Positions 1 to 14,700 of a stretch of DNA of 64,000 nt are shown piece after piece (the first letter of the stretch is position 1; each line of letters opens with the position of its first letter). The notes under the pieces are model-generated. The model saw nothing but the letters and a program-made list of their open reading frames with translations, was not told where the DNA came from and did no database searches. Origin of the DNA: Beta vulgaris subsp. vulgaris (taxonomy: Eukaryota > Streptophyta > Magnoliopsida > Caryophyllales > Amaranthaceae); NCBI RefSeq assembly GCF_026745355.1, contig NC_079205.1:7915863-7979862 (forward strand), in the 5' to 3' direction. The translations under genes were made by a program, and so were the position numbers.

Positions 1-564
1 GCTATAATTCTAGTCTGAAGTTGCTAAACATCATAAGCAAAGACTTGATTTGGCTCTACTTGAGAAAAAGATGATGTCATAGGTTATGAGACCAAAGAGA
101 GTTCTTTATTATCTTCTTCCTGGGAGATTGGTAATCTTCTATAATCTAATTTTATTGTTGTCGTTGTTAATCTTCGTCACTCTCTTCCTCTCGACTCTTT
201 TTCTTTTTTTCTTTCTTTTGATTCTTGTTGTTGTTATGATGTTACCATTATTTTTTTCCAATGTACTTCAACACCTGTTGATTTAGAGATGATTGGCTTC
301 TTTACTTATTTTGTATGAAAATATCCAAGTTAAGATATGCGAAGGAGGGACAAACTGGGGTTGGAGATTGTAGTCAGTGTGGTGAAAAACCCCCCCGCAA
401 CATTAGCCACTATGCCACGTGGTGGGGCCTATATAGTTGATACTTTTTAGAAAGATGGTACTTTTACACGTAATGAGAGAGAAAGTTGGGTAGTTTTTAT
501 AAATGGAAATAGAGTGTGGGTGAAATAGATGTAAGAAAATTAGAATAATAAATATTTTGGAGTT
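1..564. other. AT-rich sequence, no gene recognised
   Basis: Only short open frames rich in Leu/Phe are present, with no recognisable domain. A C-run near 389-396 is the only compositional feature. The first 90 bases read as a short lysine/leucine-rich frame that could be the end of a gene lying outside the window, but this cannot be supported. Confidence 0.4.
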
Positions 565-735
565 TGTCTTGTGAGAGACCGCCTACTTTTAAATTAAAAT
601 TAGGCAATGATAAGCCTAATATTAAAAAGAGAATTAGCCCAACAGTGACTAGGTTAATTTCTTTTAGTGACTAGTTTAATCCATTTAGTAACTAGGTCTA
701 ATTTTTTATTAAAATTAGACCGTCTCTTTTAATAA
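565..735. mobile_element. Small MITE, copy A (related copy at 57390-57564)
   Basis: The left end reads GTCTTGTGAGAGACCGCC and the right end reads, inverted, as AAAAGAGACGGTCTAATTTT, giving imperfect terminal inverted repeats. The interior repeats the phrase 'tagtgactagtttaatcc'. The same sequence occurs in opposite orientation near the other end of the window, so this is a dispersed non-autonomous element and not a gene. The superfamily is not assignable from what is visible. Confidence 0.6.
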
Positions 736-1551
736 TTTTTGAATATTTTGATCATGTCAATATAGAAGTGTCCAAACCAATCTAGGACAAACATAAATTA
801 AATAAAGGAAAGTGTTTAGACTATTCTGGTCATTATAATTTCCCTAAAGTAGTTATGTCAATTTTAAAAATAATAATCTTTTTCTCTAATTTGAATCTTA
901 TGTCTTTTGATTTGATCACTTTTCAATATTTATCCTCAATGTCCAAATAATTTCCCCATATGGTTTTATGAATGGTGGGCTCTAATTGGAAGCTCTGAAC
1001 AAATCTGGCTAATGGAAGTCAAAAAATCTTATGAGTTCTTCTCAACACGTAACCTGACGACCATTCGGAGGACCTTGTGCTCAAGATCCTTATTTGCAAT
1101 AAAGAAAAAAATATCCTTTACTAAAAATAAATAATATCCCGCGGGATATTGCTGGCAAAAGTTAGGGCAATTAAAATAAAACAATGTCGTTAGGTCATTA
1201 TCACTTATGCAAAAAAAAGGGATATATTTTACTAACATTTTCAATGCAGATACTCAAATGATGACTCATCAACATCAAATATATCTGATTCAGTACATTT
1301 GAAGCTACCCGGTGTAACACATACAACGACATAATCTTCAATTAAATGAACAACAAAAAGCACAAAATGACAGTTACATTTACAATTTTCATTTCTCTCA
1401 AAGGATGTCCAACAAAGCAAACACATCATTTTACAATTAAAAAAAACTCATGGATCAAGCAAAAAAACCAAATTCAGTAATATCAAATTTAACCTCTATG
1501 ATAAGGTAGATGATTCGTAATAAAGCTTCGTTAAATTATTCCAAGAAAAAA

Positions 1552-2425
1552 GGTTTTTCACTAGATACAAAGGAGTTTTCAAAAAATTCACCAGGTACCC
1601 CCTATTTTTTCAAAATTCACCAGGTACCACTCAGTTGTATATAAATACACCCAAATACCCTTAATGACTAGCGATGTTACACGTTGTTAGTCTTAATCGT
1701 AATTAACCCCTAATTAACCTAACTAAATCCTAATTAACCTAATTAAACCCTAAAACCTAACTAACCATATCCCCCTCCCCCACCCTCCCACCACCCCAGC
1801 AACCCCTTCCCCCACCCCCGCAGCCCCTCTCCCCCAACACTCCGCCGAAACCATCCCTTCCCTAACCCCTGTCGATTTTCAAACCCTCTCTCTCTCCCCT
1901 CTTCATCTTCGTCTCTTTCATGCGCTTCTCATCAGTCTCGAAAATGGATGCTCACTCTTGGTTCGAATTGTTACTATACATCCTCAAATTGTAGGGTTAA
2001 GCGAAATTGTTGCATTATAGGGACTGAGGATGAAGAGGAGAGAGAAAGAGGGGTTGAAAATTGACGGGAATGAGGGGAATGGGGGTTTTGGCGGGGTGGT
2101 GGGGGTTGCGAGGTGGGTAGGGGCTACGAGGGTAGGGGAAGGGGCTGTTGGGGGTGCTGAGGTGTGGGTCAAATGGGTGGTAGGGAGGGGGTTAGGGTTA
2201 TTAGAGTGATGGTATAGGGTTTAGTTAGGTTAATTAAGGTTTAGTTAGGTTAATTAGGAGTTAATTATGATTAAGACTAATGACAGTTAACGCCGTTGGT
2301 CATTAAGAATATTTGAGTGGGTTCACATAAAACTCGGGGATAACTTGTGAATTTTGAAAATATAGAAGTATCTGGTGAAGTTTTTGAAAACTCGAGCTAT
2401 GTGGTGAAAAAAACTGAAAAAAACT
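1552..2425. mobile_element. Mutator-like foldback element, copy 1 (diverged)
   Basis: Long inverted arms: the left arm has GGTTTTTCACTAG then 'ttcaccaggtacc', 'aatacccttaatgac', 'taattaacctaactaaa' and a CCCCACCCCC-rich centre. The right arm repeats these inverted (taggttaattaagg, tcattaagaatatttgag, ctggtgaag, gtggtgaaaaaaac). It belongs to the same family as 30879-31821 and 46808-48375, where 9-bp target duplications are intact; here the flanking A-runs hide the duplication. The arms contain CCCTAAA-like motifs. There is no coding capacity; open frames in it (e.g. on the minus strand near 2000-2170) are Pro/Gly-rich artefacts of the repeats. Confidence 0.75.
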
Positions 2426-2762
2426 TAAACAAGTAACAATATGTCCAGAATCATTAAACAAGTAACAATATGTCAATATTGTTTATGATCCATCCAATTT
2501 GCAAATATTACAAGTCATGATCAAAATATCTCAAAACCAAAATATCAAAAAGACAAAAAACAAAAAGAAACATATGAATAATTCTGTCATTCTCATTTTC
2601 ATACTTAGCGCCTCTAAACAATCAAAACACGAAAACTTGTGTGTGTATATGAACCAACGACATTTTATTCGGCGCAAAAGTCACTTGCTATAAGCTTAGG
2701 GCAAAAAAAAAAAAAACACTGATTCTCATTTTCTCTCTCCTCTCTTCCATTGATAATCAAGC

Positions 2763-5700
2763 ATGGTGGACGCCATGGAAGATCTCAGAGCGCACCTTCA
2801 TCGTGTTCGAATCCCTGAACCAACCAATCGCATCTTCAAACAAGAATGTTGCGTTTCTTTTGATACTCCGGTGAGTTTTCTTTTGCATTTTTCGCTGATT
2901 TTTTCTTGTTTCTTTTTTTCTTTTCTCGTGTATTTGAGCAAATGTTTAATCCCGTGTAGTTGTCGATCGTTTCTTTGACCTATTGAATGATGATGCTGTT
3001 TTATCTTTATGTTGAATTTTAGTCGAAAGAGGTTTGAAATGTTGTAGCTAAAGATTGTGTGTAAAACCTAGGTTTTCCGGCGCTGCATTGAAGAATGATT
3101 GAATTTCAGTTCCATTTGTTAGCGGAAATTCATGCAAAAGAAACTAATTCTTGCATTTCTGCTATTAATTATTGTGTTTTGCATGATTGAGCGACTTTTG
3201 GTAAACTTCAGTGGATTGAATTTTAGGCGAAAGAAGTTTGCAATGTTGTAGCTAACGATTTTGTTTAAAACCTAGGTTTTTCGGCGCTGCATTTGAGAAT
3301 AGATTGAATTTGATATATGTGTTGAAATTTTTGCGTCCTAATTAGTTCCATTTGTTAGCGGAAATCCATGCAATAGAAACTAATTCATGCATATCTGCTT
3401 ATAATTTTGTTTGCATTATTGAGCTGAGTGGCTTTTGGTAGAGTTCAGTGGATGGAATTTGTACTCAGAAAGAGATTACTAATGTTGATTATGTTTTTCT
3501 TGAATCTTGTTATGCTGAAGTTTCTCTGTTGTTGTTCTAGAAATCGAAAGGTGGTTTATATGTGGATATGAGTTCTTTCCTTGCGTTTGGGGAAGATTTT
3601 GTGGATTGGAACTACCAGAAGACCGGGAATCCAGTTTATCTTCATATTAAGCAGACAAAGAAGGTGGTTTCAGAAGAAGACAGGCCTTCTAAAAAGCCAA
3701 CTATATTGGCCATAGGTATGCTTCTGAATTCGTGTTTGATTGAGAGCAAATTGTTATAAGAGTATATTCAGTATGGGAATAACTGAGTTCAGGTTTCATG
3801 AAACCATGGGATGGCAGGGTTTGATAAGTAATGTACATTCTTACAACCATAAATTAGCTGTGAGATGGTATAGGAAGACTCTACCCCCCCTCCCTTCCCA
3901 ATCAAACCAAACACTTATAATGGTAGATATAGCAAAAACCAGTAGAAGGGAATTTATGTTATGCCATAAATACTACCTGTGCAGCTGGGCCTATATTACC
4001 ATAGCTTAGATAACATGAGCAGACCTTTATGACTTGAATTTTCAGGCATGGACAGGTAGATATAAAAAGGATAAGAGATGGTTTATCTACTAAAGGTGCT
4101 ATAAAATGATGCTAATTTTGAAACTTAAGATTTAAAGTTGATTAAAGGTGTCAGTTATTTACGACAAATGATACTGCAAAAAGAAATGATAATGTGCATG
4201 GTCTTGGTAAGTGCCTATATCTCTAATTACATACTTTTCTACCTCAATATATTGACTTTATATTTTATACTCTCCCCTTATCTAAATGAGCTATGTATTT
4301 TGAAACAGAGGGTGTAACCTACAATGGTCATACCGTCATAATGATAGTTTTTTGATTGATTTTATGTGCTACATATTAATCTAGTCCACTAGGTGTAATC
4401 CTTCTTGATGTGCTTTTGGGTTGAATCCCCTGTGATGGTGGAGAGAGAAAACTTACCTTGGTATAATTGTAGGTGTGGAAGGGGGTTTTGGTAGCGGTGA
4501 ACCTCAATATGAAGAATCATGTAGCATCATTATCTTGCCACACTATGCTAGTCTTCCGTTTCCCTCAGTTGTGTTGCCGGAAAAGGTAATTACTGCTCCT
4601 TTGAAATAAAAAGATCCTTTCCTTATTTCAGCTTGGCTTAGATATCAGCTGAGGACTCTTGTTATCAGGCAATCGTGCAGTTTGGGTATCATATTTTATG
4701 CAAGCTAATAGGATTTTAAGATGTTGAAACAATAATTTACGTTGTTTATGAGTAAGTAGTTTGCATCAACACAATTGATTGGGACAGTCAATGTTTGTAG
4801 AGGGACTAGCTGTATATTTGAAAAATTCAGATAGAGCTCTGCCTGGTCTTTGCTTGACATGTTTATACTTTAGGTAAGGTTGGCAGCTGATGCTATTTTA
4901 TTGGCCGAGGGTGTTGAGCGGAAAGAGCAAGTTTCAGCCTGGGTAGCTGAGAAGCAAGCCAGTGCATACGCCATGAATCTGCCACAGATCGACAATGACA
5001 TTATTGTTCCTCCATCTGGGTGGAAATGCGCAAAGTGTGATAAAACAGATAATCTTTGGTTAAATCTAACAGATGGAATGATCCTCTGTGGTAGAAAAAA
5101 TTGGGATGGAACTGGTGGTAACAACCATGCCATTGACCATTACAATGAGACAAAATACCCTCTTGCAGTGAAGCTTGGCACGATAACAGCTGATCTGGAA
5201 GCAGCAGGTAGCATTGCTTTTGTATGTAATGTGTCTCTGACAATAGTGTTTTTAATGGCTCTTCCTAGTATTTTGTCTTGTCCTTTTTGTCATGTGAGAG
5301 TAGCATCTTTATCTAAAAAATATTCAAGGCTGCTTTGTTTACGTTTCTTGATGCTTTTCTTTGTTTACCATTTCGTTTTTCATATAATTATAGGAGTATA
5401 TGATGCTTGGGTATGCTATATATATGTATGACAATTGTAATTGTGACCCAAAGTTGAATATCTTAATGGTTCTTAAGTTAATAAAATGCGAGTTTACAGT
5501 TGGCAATCTGAGTCACTGTGATGCTAATATTACTCTAGGTTTGTTTAGGAAAATTGAGTTTGTAGAATTGTAAGTATGGTCAACTGGACAAGGGAAACCA
5601 CAATTTTTGTATTAGATACTTATTACCATATATTACAAGTTGCTGGAAAGTAATCATATTAATGTTATTATTATTGGTAAGTCCACACACTTTTCTCATT

Positions 5701-8700
5701 ATAAAATTTGTGAAGTGGACTTAGTTGGTTATAATTGTTGATGGAAGTATTGGGAAGGATTAGATATGAAAGAGTTCATTTTACTCTTCCTTTTTAGCCT
5801 ATCTCTTGTATACCACCTCATTTTTCAATATAACTTCAATTGGAGTTCATGGATCATCTTTAATTGCAGACCATTGCTCCATACCCATCAGTCATCACCA
5901 TCTCCCTAACCTTAATTGCAGACCATTGCTCCATACCCATCAGTCATCACCATCTCCCTAACCAAAGCTGTCTTTAAGGGCAGGTAACGAGTGGTAATTG
6001 TAATACATACGGAGCCTTACCCTGTTGATTGTACGTAGGCTGCTTTAGCCTTACCCTTCTAATTGCAAAGGCAAATGAGTAGCGTACTACTCACAGTATC
6101 AAGAATAGATGCTATGTTGAGACATATGGTTTAATTATCTGTCTTACAAAGTTGGAAAATACCTATTAAAATAATTCAGCATTGTTACAAATAGACAAAT
6201 TTTGTAGATTACTTGCATCATTCTCTGTTTGAGCCTAGCAAGAAGACGAGGTCAAATTTTTGAACGTTCTATCATTTAGATCTCTCTAAAATGGATTTTT
6301 CAGGCTTATAAGTGCTTTTAACTCTGTTAAAGATTTGAATTACATGCTAATCTTTTCGGTCTTGTGCTAATGAGATTAATAAATGTAAGGTTTAATAAAA
6401 ATTTCCTCAACTTTGAAGTGATACCTTAAGGCTAATCCATTTTGATTTATGGTGGAGAGGAATATTTGTAGTATTGACTAGGAAGGAGCAGGTTATACTT
6501 TTAACGTACAATAAGAAGTTCTAAAAACTCTAGTAACGGTGGAATAGAAAATTGGAAAATTTGAGCTTGGGTATTAGCTATAATTGTCAACTTGTGGCCT
6601 GAGGAAAGAATTATAAAGTTGGACCTAGCCCTGAGGAAAGAAATATATGTGACACTATGTTTGCTTTGATCCTTGGTGCATTTGGAAGTCAAATGGTGAA
6701 CAAATGAAAAATAAAATAGAGGGACTAGTTGTCTTTAGTTCGGTCTTTGTAGCTATCTTTAAAGAGATAAAAGGTTGTTCGAGTCTAAGGGCTGAAGTAT
6801 GTGAGTGGACATTTGGTATGCAATATGACTCTGCTGTATGTGGACTAATACATAGAGGAGCAGTTCACAGTTCACTATGTTTCTTTAAAAATTGCATGGC
6901 TTTATAGGAGCTAACATGATAAGAAACTTGAGGAATTCCATCTGCTTTTCCCTTGGGAATCAGATGCTGAATTTTATCCAGAAATTAGAACATATTAAGC
7001 AAAGCGAAATGGAGACTGTAGAAGTAGAATATTTTGACACCGGTGAGCTATAGCCTAGAAGTATGGTGAGATTAAACCCTTTTTGTCGGCAATCTTTTAG
7101 CCTGTAGATGCTGTTTGAACTGATCATTGCTTTCCTTTGAATTATGTCGTATACATTTGTATTGAATCATGTTCTAGATCTTCCATTTGTTATGGAAGTG
7201 ACTTGGTCTTCTGAGAGTTTGGAGGGGGGGGGTCTTTTTTCTTTTCTTATTTCTCTTCCCTCCCTTTCCCTTTTTTGGCTTCCTTTCTAGTAATTAGCTT
7301 ATAGGTTATTCGGGGGACATTGCTGTAATCAAAAGTAAGAAGCTCTACCATAGCTTATTGATGTTTGCCACATTTTGTGTCTTTTGATGACCTACCTGCA
7401 GTATATTATAAGTTTTTAATTAATAGGTTCCTAAGCTCCTTCTGAGCAAAAGCATATCACATTTAGTCATTAAGAGTTGACATATTTGTTAAGGTTGGAT
7501 ATAATATTGTTTAATACATTTTGTCATGTTAGATGTTTTCTCTTATCCGGAGGATGAGAGTGTCATTGACCCGCTTCTTCCGCATCACTTGGCGCACTTT
7601 GGGATAGATTTTTCTTCATTGCAAAAGGTTAGTACCCTGAATCTTTTTTCCTTAGCTTGTACTTATAGTTTCTTCTTTTTTCCCTAATTGCCTGAAGTTT
7701 TGGATTAGTTGTGGAGAGAGACAAATAAGTCAGGGTTCTGATTAGTTTTTCATTTAGCTCCAGAAATCAAACTTTACACTCATTTGATTCTATAGAAGTA
7801 GGCTTGAGTAATCACATCGGCTGAGGATATATTACATGGTCATTCAGTATGCTCTTTGTTGACTCTGTGAATTGCATCTCCCTTGATGTCTTTATTCGGC
7901 TCCCTTCGCATGACTAGTGTCACTGTCTGTGAAATACTTCTCTTTTAAATTATTCGGGCTTTGCATGCTTTCAAGCAAGAAAATATGTCTGATGTCATGT
8001 TTATAGCATTTTATTATTTGCCTAAGCGGGGAAGCTGAGGTAGCTTGAAATATGATGTTCCTTATTTTAGGAGCTAGTAAGTGATTACTATCTCTTTCAT
8101 GATCATCCTCTTTTAATTCATTCTGAGTCCCAAGGCTTATAGTTCAGCTATTACTTTTCTGTTTCTTTGTGGGAGTGTGGGCAGGGATGTTTCAGTCCAA
8201 TTTGTTCCCTCTCCTCATGTATGTATTCCTATTATCTGACATTTCTAATTCAATTCTCTGTTAGACTGAAATGACCACTGCGGAAAGGGAGCTTGACCAG
8301 AATACGAACTTTGATTGGAACCGGCTACAAGAAAGTGCAGAGGCACTTCAGCCATTATTTGGCCCTGGTTATACTGGACTTGTCAATCTTGGCAATAGGT
8401 GATTTACTTTCGAATGTGGTTTCATTAGGTCATTGCTTACTTTGGGCCCCCCACTAATTGTTCCTTGTCTTTTGTCACAGTTGTTATCTGGCAGCAACCA
8501 TGCAAGTAGCATATACCACGAATGCTTTTGTTTCTAGGTTGGTTATAATAATTTTATATTGGCTTCTAGCTGGCTAAATTATGAGGACTTTCTCCGAAGT
8601 TTTTTTTATAATTAATTAATCAATTCAAGGTTTATTGTGTGATTATTCAATCAGATATTTTGCAAATCGGAGCTTGAAAAGCGCTTTTGATGATGCTCCT

Positions 8701-11700
8701 GCTGATCCAACTGTGGACCTGAATATGCAGTTGTAAGTGAGCTAGCAGTTCTTTGTTTCTTTTTAGTTCTATCACTGAGAGTCTGAGACTATAGCTGCTA
8801 GGTCATCTATCATTGATATTTCTCCTACATTACGAGGAAAGGGTTAATATAGAAATTTGCTTGAACTGATTTCTGATATGGATGTTTATGGCGCAGAATA
8901 GGAAGATGCAAGTATTAGAACACTCATAAAATGATACCTTTGTACTTAAAAATGACACCCATATAAATGAATAGGAAAATTTTTAAGGAACTACCTGTGA
9001 GAAGAAACTTTTTCCCAAAAAACTACCTTTTAATTAACTTTTCCAAAACTCTATTTTTAATAGCAAATTCTTTTAAGGATACTATTAGATGGCGGTCACT
9101 GTTAAGTTTGACCGTTCATTCCTCTATTGACTTGTACATGGTAGTCATGTAATCTTCTCCAACCTTCTCCCCACCATTCGTGACGCCACTACCAATTCGA
9201 GCTTGAAATGGTGTTGAATAAGGTCACGTGAGTACCATGCGTAAGTCAATAACGGAATCAAATTGTGATATGGTAGTATTTTGGAAGATATTTGTTAAAA
9301 TATCCAAAAGGTAGTTTTTTGATAAAAGGTAGTTCTTTGAAATTAATCGAACTGAAAAATGGCACTGAACGAACCGTTAGTGATGCGTGAATGATCATGA
9401 TTGTTAAATTTGAGGGTTCCCCCGATGGGAAAGATGTCCATGTAATAAGAGAGGTGGATGAACCATAAGGGAGTTGGGGGGGGGAAGGGGTGGGGGCGTT
9501 GACTCTTATATTATATATCTAAATGTCCGATTGGGGAGCACGCTTGTGTTTTTATGTGTATATATCTTATATATTTTATATGTTGGCGGTATGGGGGACC
9601 AGAATATTGAGCCAAGATTATACGAGTAATGCTGTCTGCGAGATGTTAGATTCCTTCTTACATAAGCTCCTGTTTCCGCAGTGACCTACTTACTGGGTAA
9701 ATGGTAATGTATGTAGTGAATGAACTTAGGATGCTTATATTCTACTATGCAGTCATGATTAAGTTTTTTTGCTGCTGAATATCAATATATGCTTGAAAAT
9801 TGTGATATGTTTCCATTTCTATGAACCCTGAAGACCTGAAATGGATAGGAAGCGCTTAAGTTGTATAACATCAAGTTACTTTCCGAAAACTGGGTAATTA
9901 TCATGATGTCGAGATTGTCATAGTCCCTATTGGGTGTTACATTTTTCTTTCTTTGCTTGATTATCTTTCCTATGTCGCGAAAATAGGTCTTCCCACTTGT
10001 CTTGTCGTGTTCATTTTAAGATGTTTAAGTATCTCATTGATAAAAGCTTTGTGATTGTATAACCGTAGTAGAAAGTAGAAATACTGGGACTTTATGGGAT
10101 GAGTTTATTTCCCCTTGGTACATTACTTGTGTTTGAACTTTATTGTGGCACAGGACAAAACTAGGTCATGGATTGCTATCTGGGAGATATTCAAGTCCAT
10201 CTTCAGAGGTGATTTTTGGAATTGTTTCGCCCTCATATTCTCCTTGTGCGAATGTAGTTCCTAAATGCCTTTTAACTTTTCTTGTAATTCTTTGCTTCAG
10301 TTGTAGGCCTCATGGATTAGTTGTAGTCTTGTAGACACTAATCTTTTGATGAGCAATACAGTTACATGTCTTTGGTGTCTTCTCATCCGTAGCTATTTGA
10401 ACCTGCTCCACTAAGGCACTAAGGCACTTGTCAATTATTACAAATGAAACATAGGGGTTTGACACTCGATTTTAGAATTAGCACTTTCAATGGGTAAAAA
10501 GTCATTTTACCCTATAAATAAGAAAAGGAAGGAGAGGGATAATCCTCTAACGAATTCGCAACCCGAGAGGAAGAATGAGAAATGCAAAGAGAAGATAGAA
10601 AAAAGACAGTTCGGCTTTATTCTATGGATTCCGAGAGCGTACTCAGTAGGTGTGCAATGTCTCCCCAAAAATTTCAACCCCAAAACTAAAATTCCTCGAC
10701 TTTTCCCCAAAATTTCAACCCCACAAAAGCGCACAAGATATATATTATTTCTCGCAATTTTTTCGAACCCTGAAAATCGCAACAACGCTCCAAAATTTTA
10801 CCCAGAATTTGAACATTTTTATGAGCTTTGGCTTCTATGAATTAGAGAGGAGATATGGAGGATATTTTATTTTCTACAAACTACACTGACAGATATGAAG
10901 GAGCTTTGGCCAACTTGCAAAGAAGAATTTCTGATTCATGCGTGCTTGAGAAGGAGAAATGAAGAGAACATTAAGGAGAAACCCTAAAGAAATGGCGTGC
11001 AAAGATGAAGAATACGAAAGAATGGGTTGAAATGCTTGACAGTTTAGTAATTAGGGGGAGACGGGAGTTGTTAGGAGATTCTTGTAGGTGTGAAAATTTA
11101 ATAAAGTTAGGTTAAAGGTGTTTGATGAGAGAATTCTGAAGGCTAATTATGTCATTTTTTCCACTTTTTCTCCAATTAAAGGTATGTTTCATTTCTGAGC
11201 AGACTATTTTATTTCAGAATGGGGGAAGTATCTTTATGAATTTGTTGTAGATAACTTAGATTCTCATCTCTAGTTATTTCTCCTTCTCCCTAACAAGACA
11301 AAAGGAGTGCCTTTTGCTTCACTGGTTGTATTCAGTGCAGTAATTGCTGTGAATACCAATGGAGGTGTCTATTGTCATGTCTGTGTTAATGTATGCAGTA
11401 GTCTCCTTATCTCATGGAGGGGGGGGGGGGGGAAGGGGGATACAAATGGAACTTGAGATCCCAGGGAAGGAAGGTGGATCTTCAACCACTCACCATTCCA
11501 ATCTCTTGAGTGTGTAGTATTGAAAATATTTTATTTTCTTGCTGTTCAGGTGTGCTCTATGCTGACATAGTTCCCGTCATCTGTAGACAGTTCAATTAGA
11601 TTTTCAGTTTTGGTGTGTCAGAATTCAGTTCATGGTGATAGCTACTCCATCAGTCTAGAATTGAGTGTCACGGTATCCCTACCACCCATAAAGATTCACG

Positions 11701-14700
11701 ATGCTCTAGTAAAACTTTTATAAATCAGATCACCATCTAAGGGTTTTCTGTTATATTTCTGGCCCCAAGGGAACTTACTTTACCCATTTCCAGACTGTTG
11801 ATGTGAGCGTGCTACTCAATTGGAGGATCTGTCTAAGGCTGGACTGTAGAAAGAAAGCTATGCATTTCAAAGTAGCGAGTAGAAACATACTTCTCATCGC
11901 TGATTAGCTTTTAGGTTTGTGCTCTACTAAGGCAGTGAATTCTTTATCACCCTACAGATTTAACTTATGTGTCTGGCATTTAGTGGTTGATTCTAAGCAG
12001 TGTTCTCCCCTGAGGATTGATAAGATCTATGAATCAGCTATGCCTTCTGGCTATGCTCTACTAAGGCAGTGAATTCTTTATCATCCTACAGATTTAACTT
12101 ATGTGTCTGGCATTTAGTGGTTGATTCTAAGCAGTGTTCTCCCCTGAGGATTGATAAGATCTATGAATCAGCTATGCCTTCTGGCTAGAGGTTTTGATGG
12201 AAAATTTCAGGCACCCATAAGTTAATCGTCCCAGAAATATTTTGGTTGCTTTGCAATAGATTTTGTCTTTTAATCTCCATCTTGTGTTAACAAAACACGA
12301 AACGGCTGGGTTGTTTGGTTGTTGTGCATGATATGATGGCTGCACCTGAGTATTGCTACTGCTGGAAAAATCTTTATTTGTTTGCTGAGAACTTTGTTGC
12401 CTCTCTACAAAAGAATGATATTTTACTTTCTTCGTTGTATTTGGACTTTCAGAAACAGGAAGGTATTCCTCCCCAGATGTTCAAGACAGTTATTGCTGCC
12501 AGTCATCCAGAATTCTCTACCATGAGACAGCAGGTTTGTACATTTTCATTTTGTTGTGCATGAAAAGCAATTGCATTATTGGATGACATTCTTTGATGAC
12601 GTGCTGTTTCTTCTCTGAAAATAGCGCAGGGGTCTCCCATGTTTTATATTGAGGTCATACAGCTGCATTGAAATGAAATCTACTGAGAAAGTCTGTGAAA
12701 TTGAAAAGTACTTATTTGTAATCCTGCTGTCAATGTACACATGGAATTTATGCATTGTGACAAATGGTCAAGGTCTATTTAGTTTTTAAGTTCAAATTTT
12801 AAGTGTATCTTCTACCTAGGACTGCAAATTTTAGCTGACTCGTATCTTGCAGGTTTAGAACATTTTTTGGGCCTATAGTTGAAAATTTGTTGACAGAAAA
12901 ACATAACAAGAGAGTTGACCTGAAAGTCAACACATCACACCCTAATCATAGTTCTATATCTTGGATGCAGTCACAATCGCCTAAACAACTTTGTGGGCGA
13001 TGCGGCTGTCATGGTCTTATATACGGTTGTGGCAAACTCAAAAACCTTCTAAACGCGGTGACGCGGTTGAGATTAAAATACAGTGCCCCTAATGCAATCC
13101 TGAAACCGCATAACACAAGCTGATCTGTTTAAGAGTTCTACTTGCCACATCCTAGATGCAAAAATAGTCGCAGTAGGGTTATCACTCCTATGTTCAGTCT
13201 TATATGTTTTATCACTCTTATGCAACACACAGATCAGAGTTAATCCATTCTTCTGTACGCAGCATTGTTAAAAGACTTGTTTTTACCCATGTCTGAGTTA
13301 ATTGTCTTTGTATGACATATAATCTGTAAATGTAGCTGACAGTGGTTCTTCTATTCTTGCTGCTCAAACATTTTTTTTTTGATGTTGATTACTTGGATGC
13401 TTGTCTCTGGCTAGGATGCATTAGAGTATTTCCTACATCTTCTAGAGCAAGTTGAGAGGGTTAATGCCGGGAACCCGAAATTGGATCCCTCGAGAAATTT
13501 CAAATTTGGCATTGAAGATCGAATTCAGTGTCCCTCTGGAAAAGTTACGTATAATAGGCGATATGACTACATTCTTTCTCTCAATATCCCATTGCATGCA
13601 GCTACAAATAAAGGTATGCTATGTGGTTGCATTCAGTTCTGTTATAGGTGCAATACATATATATTTCAAAATAATACTCTATCTGTCTCGGAATAGTTTG
13701 AACACTTTCTTTATCGTTCGTCCTAGGATACTTTGAACACTTCTATTTTAAGAATGGTCTCTCTAATATTGTAATACTTCCCTCCTGTGCCTTTTGGCCC
13801 ACCACTCTCTCTTTTAATAAAATAATACCCGACTTTGTCCCTCCTTCAGTAATAATACCCCACTATCACCTATCACGTCCAAATTTTCAATAAAATCACA
13901 ATTAATAACCACCCAACTTACTGTTGAAAGTTTGAAACTAATTTGGGACGGAGGGGGTATATACAGATTTTGATATATACATGCGTAAACACTCACACAC
14001 GCACACACTATGTTTTTACTCGAAGTTTGTTTATCTGTTCCTTATTTTGACTGCGATGTGATATAAATTCTAGATCAACTAGAAGAGTTCCAGAAATTGA
14101 AAACTCAAGCAGAATCTGAAGGAAAAGATATGTGAGTTGATGTACTAGGTTGTCATTCAATTCTTCTTCCACTCTTGTTCACTGAATAAATTGCTTAGCT
14201 TGTGTAATATAACAGGGCTGCAGGTGAAATAGTTCGTCCAAGGGTGCCATTAGAAGCCTGCCTAGCTAGCTACTCAGCTCCTGAGGAGGTGATGGACTTC
14301 TATAGCACTGCATTGAAAGCCAAGGCAACTGCAACAAAGTAAGTTTATCTACTTTGATGCACATATTTGTTGTGGCTATCAATATCCATTTGATAAGTCA
14401 GATTGGTGGTCATTTAAGCAGATTTTAACTTGCCTACTACATGATAGTGTATTTCGGTAGCAGTGCAGTTTACAGGTTTATTTTTCTCCTGTTTCCAAGC
14501 ATATATATAGTTTGTAGTGCTGTTTACTTTTTGTAAGGGCTGATTAGAGCTTTGAGTTCTACATGGAAGACCTGGTTGTCAATTCCACCTGGTGCTGTAG
14601 GTTGGCTGTTTTGGATAATTTAATACGCCTTTAGTCATTTGCAATGATCTGTAAAGATGCATCATTTACTGCTTGCATTTCGTTTTCTTGTTCCCTGGCT

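Noticed and set aside
1984..2172. Pro/Thr-rich minus-strand frame
   Set aside because: It lies in the G-rich arm of the foldback element; artefact of simple sequence.
5208..5431. Continuation of UBP14 exon 4 into hydrophobic residues
   Set aside because: Read-through past the donor at 5207; the next exon at 7533 restores the family sequence ([10 protein letters not shown]).
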